Shown here one piece after another: positions 28,364 through 36,698 of a stretch of 64,000 nt of DNA. Location of the stretch: NCBI GenBank assembly GCA_018883265.1, contig VEQK01000002.1, positions 29,752 through 93,751 of the forward strand. Direction: 5' to 3'. This stretch comes from Rhodocyclaceae bacterium. Its GTDB lineage: Bacteria; Pseudomonadota; Gammaproteobacteria; Burkholderiales; Rhodocyclaceae. The notes below the pieces were generated by a model, which worked only from the letters and a program-made list of their open reading frames with translations, had not been told where the DNA came from and ran no database searches. A program made the position numbers and the translations under genes. The first letter of the stretch is position 1. Each line of letters opens with the position of its first letter.

Positions 28364-29194
28364 CTAGTAGAGCTGGTACCAGGGTTTGCTGCGATGGATC
28401 CCTTCGGTGAGGAAGCGGCTGTTCGGATAGTTTTTGCGCAGAATACGATCGCTATCTGACTGGAGATCGGTCAATCCCAACTGACCATAGCTATAGGACA
28501 TCACGGCCAGGGCTTCTTCGACGGCCGGGGCATCCGGATAGAAACGCACCACGTTCTGGGCACGGTTGGCCGAGGCCAGCCAGGCGCCACGTCGCACGTA
28601 GAAGTTGGCAACGTGCAGTTCATGCGAGGCGAGAGCGTTGACCAGCCACAGCATCCGTTTGGCGGCATCATCGCGGTATTTGCTGTTCGGGAAGTTGTCG
28701 TAGAGATAACGGAATGCCAGGAACGACTCGCGCATACTCTTGGGGTCGCGCTCGGTAGGGTCCTGCTGCGTGACGTAACCGCCGTAACCCAGATCCTCAT
28801 TGAAGCCGATCATGCCCTTGAGGTAATAGACATAATCCAGGTTGGGATGATTCGGGTGCAGTTTGATGAAGCGGTCGGCTGCTGCATTTCCCTCGGCCGG
28901 CTCATTGGCTTTGTAATGCGCATAAGCCGTTTCGATCTGCGCCTGCTGGGCATAAGTGCCGTAGGGGTAGCGGGCTTCCAGTTTTTCGTAGAACTTGACG
29001 GCCTGCTCGTAGTTGCCTTCTTCCAGCGATTCCTTGGCGGTTGTATACAGCTTATTGGCGGACCAGCCCTTGGTCGGGTCGGTTTCATCCTGGAAGATGG
29101 CGCAGCCGTTCATGCCCAGAACAGCCAGGCTGACGATGAGGGCATAGCGGGGGGAATGTCGTGAGATGCGCTCGCGAAGAGTTCGGCCAGGCAT
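28364..29194 (-). CDS. bamD: Outer membrane protein assembly factor BamD
   Basis: 276-residue lipoprotein of the BAM complex. Start MPGRTLRERISRHSPRYALIV at 29194 precedes a hydrophobic segment and a lipobox ending in MNGC. The mature part consists of TPR repeats (SLEEGNYEQAVKFYEKLEARYPYG, EPAEGNAAADRFIKLHPNHPN, HELHVANFYVRRGAWLAS), the standard BamD array. It is divergent from rluD, the classic bamD-rluD-pgeF neighbourhood of proteobacteria. The track ORF begins 63 codons too early, inside the rluD promoter region. Confidence 0.95.
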   Translation of the reverse strand: MPGRTLRERISRHSPRYALIVSLAVLGMNGCAIFQDETDPTKGWSANKLYTTAKESLEEGNYEQAVKFYEKLEARYPYGTYAQQAQIETAYAHYKANEPAEGNAAADRFIKLHPNHPNLDYVYYLKGMIGFNEDLGYGGYVTQQDPTERDPKSMRESFLAFRYLYDNFPNSKYRDDAAKRMLWLVNALASHELHVANFYVRRGAWLASANRAQNVVRFYPDAPAVEEALAVMSYSYGQLGLTDLQSDSDRILRKNYPNSRFLTEGIHRSKPWYQLY

Positions 29195-29291
29195 GCAGTT
29201 CAGGGGTTGCGGTGAGAGGATTGAAACAGTTTGTTGGGGATTGTGATGCCAGAAATGGTCGATAGCGCCGATAACCGCTAGACTACGCCTC

Positions 29292-30311
29292 ATGAAAACG
29301 CAGTCCGGATCCGCCAAACCCATCAAAAACCTTTTGCCGGAGGCCCTGGAGGATCTGGAAGATAACATTTTAAATGATAGCACGCTGCATCGTGTGGCTG
29401 CCGACGGCGGCAGGCTCGATCAGGTATTGGCTGATTGCGTGCCGGAGCATTCCCGGAACCGTTTGCAGCAGTGGGTCAAGGCAGGCCGGGTCGATGTCGA
29501 CGGCAAAACGGTAACCGAGCCCAAGTACAAGATCTACGGGGGTGAATCTCTGGCGATCCGGGTCGATCAGGTTCTGACCGAAGCCGAAGCGGGTCAGTTT
29601 CAACCGGAAGTGATGGATCTGCCGATCGTCTACGAAGACGACCAGATTCTCGTGATTAATAAACCGCCAGGTCTGGTGGTTCATCCGGCCGCCGGTAACT
29701 GGCAGGGGACCTTGCTGAATGGGTTGTTGGCGCATGATCCGGTCTTTATGCATTTACCGCGGGCCGGCATCGTGCACCGCCTGGATAAAGACACCTCGGG
29801 GTTGATGGTGGTCGCCAGAACACTGGCGGCGCACACCCATCTGGTGCGCCAGCTGCAGGCGCGTTCGGTGAAGCGACTCTATCGCGCCGTAGTCTGCGGG
29901 GTTCCCAAGGTGGATGGCACGGTGAATGCGCCAATCGGCCGGGATCCGCGTCAGCGTATCCGTATGGCTGTCACTAGCCAGGGCAAGGAAGCCATCACGC
30001 ATTACCGGCTACTCGAAGTTTTTCCGGGTTGCAGTCTGGTTGAGTGTACCCTGGAGACCGGGCGTACGCATCAGATTCGTGTGCATATGGCGCACCTGGG
30101 GCATCCGCTCGTGGGCGACGAGACCTATCTGGGCGGTCGGCGGCATCCTTTGCCGGAACCTGCCGCACAATTCGGGCGGCAGGCACTACATGCACGTCAG
30201 CTTGGCCTGATTCATCCGGAAACCGGTGAGCCCATGCGCTGGACGGCGCAAGTCCCCGCCGATATGGGGCAATTGCTCGAAGACTTGCGTGATCTGGCCG
30301 GAGAAGCCTGA
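29292..30311 (+). CDS. rluD: 23S rRNA pseudouridine synthase RluD
   Basis: 339 residues. An S4 RNA-binding domain (GRLDQVLADCVPEHSRNRLQ) is followed by the RluA-family catalytic domain with the active-site Asp in IVHRLDKDTSGLMVVA and the C-terminal QALHARQLGLIHPETGE. RluD makes pseudouridines in helix 69 of 23S rRNA. The N-terminal ~40 residues before the S4 domain are somewhat longer than in E. coli. Co-directional with pgeF, 1 bp apart. Confidence 0.95.
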   Translation: MKTQSGSAKPIKNLLPEALEDLEDNILNDSTLHRVAADGGRLDQVLADCVPEHSRNRLQQWVKAGRVDVDGKTVTEPKYKIYGGESLAIRVDQVLTEAEAGQFQPEVMDLPIVYEDDQILVINKPPGLVVHPAAGNWQGTLLNGLLAHDPVFMHLPRAGIVHRLDKDTSGLMVVARTLAAHTHLVRQLQARSVKRLYRAVVCGVPKVDGTVNAPIGRDPRQRIRMAVTSQGKEAITHYRLLEVFPGCSLVECTLETGRTHQIRVHMAHLGHPLVGDETYLGGRRHPLPEPAAQFGRQALHARQLGLIHPETGEPMRWTAQVPADMGQLLEDLRDLAGEA

Positions 30312-30312
30312 A

Positions 30313-31068
30313 GTGAGTCCTGCAAGACTTCCGGGTTTCGTGCCCGAGTGGTCGCTGCCGGATGGCGTCCGGGCTTTGCAAACTGAATGCGGTGTGGGAA
30401 ACGAGCCCTATGGTGGCTTCAATCTTGGTGATCATGTGGGTGATGATCTGGTAATGGTCAACGCGAACCGGCAGCAGTTGGCCCTGCACATCGGTGCTGT
30501 CCCTGTCTGGTTAAGACAGGTGCATGGCGTTCGGGTGGTCGAACTGGATCAGGCTATTGGCCATCGAATACCCGGAGCGGATGCAGCGATGACACAACAC
30601 CGGGGTGTTGCCTGCGCCATCATGACCGCCGATTGCCTGCCGGTGCTCGTGGCAGATCGGCAGGCTCGTGTGGTAGGTGCCGCCCATGCCGGTTGGCGAG
30701 GCCTTGCGGCCGGAGTGATCGGGTCGCTGGTGAACGCGTTGACCCGGATACCCGGGGTTGCCCCCGGTGATCTTAGCGTCTGGCTGGGGCCGGCGATCGG
30801 CCCGGAGGCCTTTGAGGTCGGCCGGGACGTGCTCGACGCATTCACCGCGTTGGATACCGCTAACCAGGCATGCTTCACGCGGCATCCCGAGACTAGAGAC
30901 AAGTACCTTGCCGATCTGCCGGCTCTGGCGCGCAATTGCCTGCACAGACAGGGTGTCGAAGACGTGACGTCAAGCGGTCTGTGCACCGTTTCGCTAGCCG
31001 AACGATTCTATTCCTTCCGGCGACAGCCGGTGACCGGACGCATGGCCTCGCTAATCTGGCGTGTTTGA
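30313..31068 (+). CDS. pgeF: Peptidoglycan editing factor PgeF (YfiH family, DUF152)
   Basis: 251 residues from GTG 30313, which has GGAGAAG 6 bp upstream; the track start at 30226 lies inside rluD. Motifs of the zinc-binding multicopper-polyphenol-oxidase-like fold: GGFNLGDHVGDD, WLRQVHGVRVVEL, MTADCLPVLVADRQ (Cys ligand) and GAAHAGWRGLAAGV (His ligand). PgeF removes wrongly incorporated L-Ser from peptidoglycan precursors in E. coli; purine nucleoside activities are also reported for the family. Follows rluD as in most proteobacteria. Confidence 0.93.
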   Translation: MSPARLPGFVPEWSLPDGVRALQTECGVGNEPYGGFNLGDHVGDDLVMVNANRQQLALHIGAVPVWLRQVHGVRVVELDQAIGHRIPGADAAMTQHRGVACAIMTADCLPVLVADRQARVVGAAHAGWRGLAAGVIGSLVNALTRIPGVAPGDLSVWLGPAIGPEAFEVGRDVLDAFTALDTANQACFTRHPETRDKYLADLPALARNCLHRQGVEDVTSSGLCTVSLAERFYSFRRQPVTGRMASLIWRV

Positions 31069-31130
31069 AAACCCCGCGCGCCCTATAATGTCGGCCCCAG
31101 CCGTATTTTCTGTCGCGACGCCCTATTGTC

Positions 31131-31925
31131 ATGAGCTTCTTCCAGCTAACCCCGCTGACCTGGATCATCCTGATGTGCCTGGCCGGCTCCCTGGCCAGCA
31201 CCATGGTGTCGCTCGCCGTATCGCTGGCTGCGCATCCGCGCGTTGTTCCGGTCATGGTGTCGTATGCCATCGGGGCGATGCTGGGCGCCGTATTTCTCGA
31301 TCTGCTTCCCCATGCCCTCGAGCATGCCGGTCATATCGACAGCATACTCATGGTGGTTCTGGGTGGCATTCTGTTTTTCTTCCTGCTCGAGAAGCTGGTG
31401 CTCTGGCGGCATTGCCATGAGCATCATTGCGAAGCCCACGAGCACCCCGGGCACAGTCATGGTCAACACGCATCGGGCTGGCTGATTCTGCTCGGTGACA
31501 TCATTCACAACTTTGTGGATGGCATTCTGATTGCCGCTGCATTCATGGGCGGCGTCGAGATCGGTATCGTTACGGCTATCGCCATCATCGCGCACGAAAT
31601 TCCCCAGGAGACCGGCGATTTTGTCATCCTGCTTCACTCGGGTTTTTCCCGAATGAAGGCCATCTTGCTTAATCTGCTCGCTAGTGCGGCCACGCTGACT
31701 GGTGCCGTGCTTGCCTACCTGTTGTTCTCCGGGATGGAAGTATGGGTTCCGTTTCTACTGGCGTTGGCGGCATCGAGCCTACTTTATGTTTCCGTGGCTG
31801 ATCTTATTCCCGGTTTGCACAAGCGGGCAGAAATCAAGGCCACAATATTGCAGATGGGCATGATTCTGCTTGGCGTACTGTCCATTCAGTGTGTGCAATG
31901 GTTGATCGGAGGGAATCACGCATGA
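31131..31925 (+). CDS. ZIP family metal transporter
   Basis: 264 residues with about eight membrane helices. A His-rich cytoplasmic loop (HCHEHHCEAHEHPGHSHGQH) between TM3 and TM4 is typical, and the metal-site helices read GDIIHNFVDGILIAAAF (TM4) and AHEIPQETGDFVILL (TM5). The family imports Zn(II) and sometimes Fe(II) or Mn(II). The stop overlaps the phaC start by 4 bp, an odd pairing with PHB synthesis that may simply reflect compact gene packing. Confidence 0.92.
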   Translation: MSFFQLTPLTWIILMCLAGSLASTMVSLAVSLAAHPRVVPVMVSYAIGAMLGAVFLDLLPHALEHAGHIDSILMVVLGGILFFFLLEKLVLWRHCHEHHCEAHEHPGHSHGQHASGWLILLGDIIHNFVDGILIAAAFMGGVEIGIVTAIAIIAHEIPQETGDFVILLHSGFSRMKAILLNLLASAATLTGAVLAYLLFSGMEVWVPFLLALAASSLLYVSVADLIPGLHKRAEIKATILQMGMILLGVLSIQCVQWLIGGNHA

Positions 31926-33670
31926 TGAACTTTCAGACCCCTTTCTGGCCGGGTGCCCAGGGCATTCAGGATCTGCCGAAGCAGATCGAGCAACTGACAC
32001 AGAGTTTCGGTCGTTTTCTACAGGAACAGATGCCTGGCGATGGGATGGCAACGGGTCCGGCTGCAGCGCCGGTAGCGCGGTTGCCTCAATTGCAAAAGAT
32101 GCAGCCGCTGGTTACCGAGCTGATGTCGGCGCATAAGGCCTTGTGGGAGCAGATGCTCCAGCAGCGCGCGGGCGAGCCCGCTGAGCCGGTGGTCGCCGAG
32201 GTCAAGCGAGATCGTCGGTTTTCATCAGCCGCCTGGACATCAAGCCCCGTCTACGATTACCTGCGTCAGGCTTATGTACTGAACAGCCGGTTTATAAACG
32301 GGCTGGCCGCAGTATTGCCCGCTGAAAACGCCAAAGAAGCCGCGCGCCTGAAGTTTCTGACCAGCCAGTTTATCGATGCGCTATCGCCCAGTAACTTTGC
32401 CGCCACGAATCCCGAAGTGATCCAGAAAGCCCTGGCTACGGAGGGTCAATCCATTACCGAGGGCATTAACAATCTGATCAGGGATATGGCCAAAGGTCGT
32501 ATTAGCACCACGGACGAAAGCGCCTTCGAGGTCGGCAGGAACCTCGCCACCACCGAAGGGGCGGTTGTTTATGAAAACGATCTGATTCAGCTGATCCAGT
32601 ACAAGCCACTGACTGCCAGGGTCGGCAAACGTCCCTTGCTGATTACGCCGCCATGCATCAATCGGTTTTACATCATGGATCTGCAACCGGAGTCATCGCT
32701 GGTCCGTTTTGCCATTGAGTCCGGCCATACCGTATTCCTGATCTCATGGAAGAATCCCGGGCAGAGCGAGGCGAAGCGTACCTGGGATGAGTACATCGAT
32801 CTGGGCCCGTTGTCGGCGATCCCCGTCGTTCAGTCGATTACCGGCAGCAAGACGATGAACATGCTGGGCTTCTGTGTCGGCGGCACCCTCTTGTCGACCG
32901 CACTCGCCGTATTAGCCGCGCGCGGAGAAGAACCGGCGGCTTCGCTGACGCTGCTTACGACCATGCTGGACTTTGCCAATACCGGCGACATCGATCTGTT
33001 TATTGACGAACCCTCGGTGGCCGCCCGCGAGGCAGCCATCGGGCAGGGCGGCATCCTTGAAGGACGGGAGCTGGCGGGCATGTTTTCCTCACTGCGTCCT
33101 AACGATCTCGTGTGGCCTTACGTCTCGGGCAACTATCTGCTCGGCAATACGCCGCCGGCCTTCGATATTCTCTACTGGAATGCCGATTCCACCGGGCTGC
33201 CCGGCCCCATGGCCTGCTGGTATCTGAGAAACACCTATCTGGAGAACAGGTTGCGCATTCCGGGCGAACTCACGCTGTGTGGCGAATCGGTAGATCTAGG
33301 CCGTATCAGTGCGCCCACCTATCTTCTGGCAACGCGTGAGGATCACATCGTGCCATGGCAGACGGCCTATCTCGTGACCCGGCTCTTGTCCGGACCGCAC
33401 CGTTTTGTTCTGGGCGCCAGCGGTCACATTGCTGGCGTGATCAACCCCGCTAGCAAGAACAGGCGCAATTACTGGGTTGATGGCGACTTGAAAGGCGACG
33501 CCGAACAATGGCTGGCCAGTGCGACAGAAAAGCCCGGCAGCTGGTGGCACGATTGGGCAGCCTGGCTGGAGAAGCAAAAGGGCGGGGAAAAAGCCGCGCC
33601 CAAGGTGCTGGGTAACGAGGCCAACCCGGAAATCGAACCGGCCCCCGGCCGCTACGTCAAAGCCCGCTAA
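31922..33670 (+). CDS. phaC: Class I poly(R)-hydroxyalkanoate synthase
   Basis: 582-residue polymerase that makes PHB from (R)-3-hydroxybutyryl-CoA on granules. The alpha/beta-hydrolase core has the lipase-like box LGFCVGGTLL with catalytic Cys318, the Asp in ATREDHIVPWQTAYL and the His in LGASGHIAGVINP. Length and the N-terminal domain fit class I enzymes. The start is ATG 31922 overlapping the ZIP stop; ATG 31925 is also possible. phaB follows after a 235-bp gap with its own signals, then phaR; no beta-ketothiolase or phasin is seen here. Confidence 0.96.
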   Translation: MMNFQTPFWPGAQGIQDLPKQIEQLTQSFGRFLQEQMPGDGMATGPAAAPVARLPQLQKMQPLVTELMSAHKALWEQMLQQRAGEPAEPVVAEVKRDRRFSSAAWTSSPVYDYLRQAYVLNSRFINGLAAVLPAENAKEAARLKFLTSQFIDALSPSNFAATNPEVIQKALATEGQSITEGINNLIRDMAKGRISTTDESAFEVGRNLATTEGAVVYENDLIQLIQYKPLTARVGKRPLLITPPCINRFYIMDLQPESSLVRFAIESGHTVFLISWKNPGQSEAKRTWDEYIDLGPLSAIPVVQSITGSKTMNMLGFCVGGTLLSTALAVLAARGEEPAASLTLLTTMLDFANTGDIDLFIDEPSVAAREAAIGQGGILEGRELAGMFSSLRPNDLVWPYVSGNYLLGNTPPAFDILYWNADSTGLPGPMACWYLRNTYLENRLRIPGELTLCGESVDLGRISAPTYLLATREDHIVPWQTAYLVTRLLSGPHRFVLGASGHIAGVINPASKNRRNYWVDGDLKGDAEQWLASATEKPGSWWHDWAAWLEKQKGGEKAAPKVLGNEANPEIEPAPGRYVKAR

Positions 33671-33905
33671 GCGCAGTCGAGACAGCGGGACATTCGGAAA
33701 CACCCGATAAAACAGCGCGATGGCGACTAATTTTGCTGCTTTGCGCTAGCCTACCTCAAGCCGGCGACGGTGGCCGATGCTTTCTTACATCCAGAAACAA
33801 TTGTTGCGGTGCGGAATGAGTCGGGATACACTTCGGGTATCGCGATAATTATCGCGTCGTCAAGTTATCCGACTCTCCCAGGTTACTCCCCCGAAAGGAT
33901 TTTTC
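33671..33905 (+). promoter_or_regulatory. phaC-phaB intergenic region with a perfect 16-bp palindrome
   Basis: No ORF is supported. CGCGATAATTATCGCG at 33841-33856 is a perfect palindrome 50 bp before phaB and may be an operator or a short hairpin. Farther upstream, TTTTGCTGCTTTGC near 33730-33745 has the TGC repeats reported for PhaR-binding DNA. GAAAGGA lies 8 bp before the phaB ATG as ribosome binding site. This suggests phaB has its own regulated promoter. Confidence 0.5.
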
Positions 33906-34652
33906 ATGTCTCAGCACATCGCATTCGTGACCGGCGCCATGGGTGGCCTCGGTACCGCCTTCTGCCAAGCATTCGACAAGGCCGGTTACAAGGTTATCGC
34001 CGCTTATCATCCGGAATTTGACGACAAGGACGCCTGGCTGGCTGAGCAGAAGGCTGAAGGTTTCAACAACTTCCTCACGGTTGCCTGCGATGTGAGCAAC
34101 TATGATTCGTGCGTGCTGGCTGCCGCCGAAGCTGAAAAACTGGCTGGGGGTGTGGTTGATATTCTGATCAACAATGCCGGTATTACCCGCGACAAATTCT
34201 TTACCAAGATGGATGCAGCTCAGTGGGGCGCCGTCATCAATACCAACCTAAATAGTGTCTACAACGTGACCAACCCCTTCGCCGCTAAGATGGTCGAAAA
34301 GGGTTGGGGTCGCATTATCAATATTTCATCAGTCAACGGCGTCAAGGGTCAGGCCGGCCAGACCAACTACTCGGCTGCCAAGGCCGGCGTGATCGGTTTC
34401 ACCAAGGCACTGGCTGCCGAGCTGGCCGCCAAGGGCGTGACGGTCAACGCCATCGCTCCGGGCTATGTCGCCACCAAGATGGTTATGGCCATCCGTGAAG
34501 ACATCCTGCAGAGCATCGTTGATACCGTGCCCATGAAGCGCCTGGCCAAGCCGGAAGAAATTGCCGGTCTCGCCGTATATCTGTCATCGGACCTGGCCGC
34601 CTTCATTACAGGCGCCACAATGAACATCAACGGCGGTCTGTACTACCAGTAA
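33906..34652 (+). CDS. phaB: Acetoacetyl-CoA reductase
   Basis: 248-residue short-chain dehydrogenase that reduces acetoacetyl-CoA to (R)-3-hydroxybutyryl-CoA with NADPH. Cofactor motif TGAMGGLGTAFCQAF, NNAGITRD, catalytic Ser in ISSVNGVKGQAGQTNY and the YSAAK Tyr/Lys pair are present; C-terminal TGATMNINGGLYYQ is the PhaB ending. It lies between phaC and phaR and is followed by a strong terminator. Confidence 0.95.
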   Translation: MSQHIAFVTGAMGGLGTAFCQAFDKAGYKVIAAYHPEFDDKDAWLAEQKAEGFNNFLTVACDVSNYDSCVLAAAEAEKLAGGVVDILINNAGITRDKFFTKMDAAQWGAVINTNLNSVYNVTNPFAAKMVEKGWGRIINISSVNGVKGQAGQTNYSAAKAGVIGFTKALAAELAAKGVTVNAIAPGYVATKMVMAIREDILQSIVDTVPMKRLAKPEEIAGLAVYLSSDLAAFITGATMNINGGLYYQ

Positions 34653-34706
34653 TTGATCGGGGATCGTGCAGTCCGCAGAATATGCTATCTGCATCCCTTT
34701 GATTTG

Positions 34707-34746
34707 AAAGCCTTGCCGGGTTTTACTCGGCGAGGCTTTTGCTTTT
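34707..34746 (+). terminator. Terminator after phaB
   Basis: Twelve-bp stem AAAGCCTTGCCG / CGGCGAGGCTTT with one G-U pair and a 9-nt loop, followed by TTTTGCTTTT. It sits 55 bp after the phaB stop. The candidate phaR promoter overlaps its 3' half. Confidence 0.8.
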
Positions 34747-34760
34747 ATAATGCATTGCAA
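34722..34760 (+). promoter_or_regulatory. Candidate phaR promoter with TGCATTGCA-type site
   Basis: TTTACT at 34722-34727, 18-bp spacer, perfect TATAAT at 34746-34751. Directly overlapping and following the -10 is ATGCATTGCAA (34750-34760), a TGC/GCA sequence like those bound by PhaR repressors, so autorepression is plausible. The -35 lies inside the phaB terminator hairpin. Confidence 0.45.
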
Positions 34761-34833
34761 AACGGGTCATCAGATTCCGTAAAATCAGACAACGACAATA
34801 ACAATCGACAAGACACACTGGGGTGGTTACCGA

Positions 34834-35349
34834 ATGACTGAAACACAACGCTTGATCAAGAAGTATCCGAATCGCCGTCTATACGATACGCGTACGAGTG
34901 CTTACATCACTCTGGCCGATATCAAGGAACTGGTGTTGCAGCACGAAAATTTTACGGTCGTCGATGCCAAGACCGGTGATGATCTGACCCGTGCCATCCT
35001 GCTCCAAATTATTCTTGAAGAAGAAAGCGGCGGTGTACCGATTTTCAGCAGCGAAGTCCTCTCGCAGATGATCCGCTTCTACGGCAATGCGATGCAGTCG
35101 GTGCTGGGTCAGTATCTGGAAACCAACATGAAGGCCTTCGTCGATTTTCAGAAGAAGATGCAGGGCAACAGTAACAGCAGCGATCTGTGGTCGCAGTTCC
35201 TGAACTTCCAGGGCCCGGCGATGCAGACGCTCATGTCCACCTATATGGACCAGAGCCAGAAAATGGTGCAGAACATGCAGTCGCAGATCCAGACTCAGGC
35301 ACGCAGCATTTTTCAGGGTATGAACTTCCCGCAAGGCGGTAAGGGCTAA
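34834..35349 (+). CDS. phaR: Polyhydroxyalkanoate synthesis repressor PhaR
   Basis: 171 residues. The N-terminal PHB_acc_N DNA-binding domain (RLIKKYPNRRLYDTRTSAYITLADI) and the PHB_acc region (GGVPIFSSEVLSQMIRFYG) are both complete, followed by a Gln/Met-rich amphipathic C-terminus (MQNMQSQIQTQ type) thought to bind PHB granules. PhaR represses phasin genes and its own gene and is titrated off DNA by nascent granules. A TGC-rich site overlaps its predicted promoter. Confidence 0.95.
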   Translation: MTETQRLIKKYPNRRLYDTRTSAYITLADIKELVLQHENFTVVDAKTGDDLTRAILLQIILEEESGGVPIFSSEVLSQMIRFYGNAMQSVLGQYLETNMKAFVDFQKKMQGNSNSSDLWSQFLNFQGPAMQTLMSTYMDQSQKMVQNMQSQIQTQARSIFQGMNFPQGGKG

Positions 35350-35369
35350 CCCCGGCCTGATGAAACCGG

Positions 35370-35394
35370 TGGCCCTTCGGGGCCATTTTTATTT
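35370..35394 (+). terminator. Terminator after phaR
   Basis: Stem TGGCCC / GGGCCA capped by a TTCG tetraloop, followed by TTTTTATTT. It begins 20 bp after the phaR stop. Confidence 0.85.
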
Positions 35395-35424
35395 GGAAGT
35401 ACGCACGATGATTACTGGTCAGGA

Positions 35425-35952
35425 ATGATTCTGTCGGAATCCCGTTCAAATCTGGTGCTGCTCGGCTTGCCCGGTTCCGGTAAATCAACCATTGGCGCCC
35501 GGCTTGCCCAGTATTTCGATCGTCCATTTCTCGATACGGATCGGTTGATCGAGGGCTTTACGGGCAGATCGCTACAGCAGATTGTCGATACGGATGGTGC
35601 CTTGCAACTCAGGGCCATCGAAGCACAGATTGTTGCCGGCTTGATGGTGTTCGATACCGTCATTGCAACAGGCGGCAGTGTGATCTACAGCGATGTAACC
35701 ATGCGGCACCTCCAATCTCTGGGGCTGCTTGTCTATCTCCGGGCGCGAGAAGAAACGATTCTCGAACGGATTGGGGATTACAGCCAGCGTGGTATTGCCC
35801 GGTTGCCGGGGCAATCGATCGCCAGTGTTATCGAAGAGCGCTTACCGCTCTATGAGCGCTATGCCAATGTTGTCGTTGATGTCGATGGGTTGACGGAACC
35901 GCAGGTCATGGCGGCCTGCGTGGCCGTTGTCGAATCGCAAGGGCCTCGCTAG
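35425..35952 (+). CDS. Shikimate kinase-like P-loop kinase
   Basis: 175 residues of the AroK/shikimate-gluconate kinase fold. Seen: Walker A GLPGSGKST, DTD in PFLDTDRLIEGFTG, an Arg in LRAIEAQIVAG where AroK has FRxxE, and ERLPLYERYA. The GGG substrate loop of shikimate kinases is GGS (ATGGSVIYS) and the lid Arg region is poorly conserved, so it may act on another substrate or be a second copy of AroK. The usual aroK-aroB neighbourhood is absent; it is isolated between phaR and tetR. No gene symbol is given for this reason. Confidence 0.75.
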   Translation: MILSESRSNLVLLGLPGSGKSTIGARLAQYFDRPFLDTDRLIEGFTGRSLQQIVDTDGALQLRAIEAQIVAGLMVFDTVIATGGSVIYSDVTMRHLQSLGLLVYLRAREETILERIGDYSQRGIARLPGQSIASVIEERLPLYERYANVVVDVDGLTEPQVMAACVAVVESQGPR

Positions 35953-35962
35953 CAAGGGCGTA

Positions 35963-36571
35963 TCAGATCCTGCGCAGCGCCATATGCGCCGAGATAATGG
36001 CTGAAATATGCTCCCGGTAAATGTCGGTTTGCTGGCCCGACAGAATGGCGCGTAAGGTGCCACGGGCAAACGCCAGGGTGTCGAGCGCCATCAGTAGTGG
36101 ATCGAGTCCGGCTTTGAGTTCCTTGCGCTCGGCCGCCGAGCGATACAGCCGTTCAAAGGACAACAGAATATCCGTGCAGGGTTCGGTAATGACCTGGAGC
36201 GCTTCGTGGAATTCCTCGACGTATTCACAACGCAGCAAAATGATCTCGAAGGTTTCTCGCGCTGCCACATTGCCGAGCAGGGCAGAGAAGAGACTTTGCA
36301 GATAACGGCCAATTGCGTCCAGTGGCGGTTCGCGGGCGACTAATAATTCCTGTAGCCGGTCGAATTCGCTGGTGTAGGTCTGTTTGACGGCAAGAAAGAG
36401 CTCTGCCTTGTTGGTAAAGTGCCAGTAGACTGCACCACGCGTGACGCCGGCCGCTTTGGCGACTTTGTCGAGCGTGGAGCGGTTGACGCCTTCCGCATGA
36501 AACACGCGCCGGGCCGCATCAATAATCCGGGCTCGGGTAGCAAGGGCGTCTTCTTTGGTTTTGCGGGCCAT
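35963..36571 (-). CDS. TetR/AcrR-family repressor of the adjacent efflux operon
   Basis: 202 residues. N-terminal TetR HTH (ARRVFHAEGVNRSTLDKVAK, GVTRGAVYWHFTNKAELF) is of the AcrR/TtgR type (GVTRGAIYWHF). The C-terminal helical ligand-binding domain is of the usual length. It is divergent from the RND adaptor gene, with an AcrR-like operator between the two starts, so it very likely represses both. The ligand is unknown; relatives sense hydrophobic antibiotics, solvents or bile salts. Confidence 0.92.
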   Translation of the reverse strand: MARKTKEDALATRARIIDAARRVFHAEGVNRSTLDKVAKAAGVTRGAVYWHFTNKAELFLAVKQTYTSEFDRLQELLVAREPPLDAIGRYLQSLFSALLGNVAARETFEIILLRCEYVEEFHEALQVITEPCTDILLSFERLYRSAAERKELKAGLDPLLMALDTLAFARGTLRAILSGQQTDIYREHISAIISAHMALRRI

Positions 36572-36634
36572 GGCTGATTCGGCGTTTCTGGTCGAAAGTG
36601 GCTAGGTCAGGAATGGGCGGATTATAGATCAATA

Positions 36635-36658
36635 TACATACATCCGGAAATGTATATA
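36635..36658. promoter_or_regulatory. AcrR/TtgR-like operator between tetR and the RND operon
   Basis: Half-sites TACATACATC and AATGTATATA separated by CGGA. The reverse complement of the right half matches the left at 8 of 10 positions, and both closely resemble the half-sites of the E. coli AcrR operator (TACATACATT / AATGTATGTA). A TATAAT at 36655-36660 for the efflux operon overlaps the right half, and a TATAAT on the minus strand (36621-36626) serves tetR, so one bound repressor could block both. Confidence 0.75.
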
Positions 36659-36698
36659 ATGATCGGCTCTGCTCAATTCGCAAAATACTGTACAAGCC

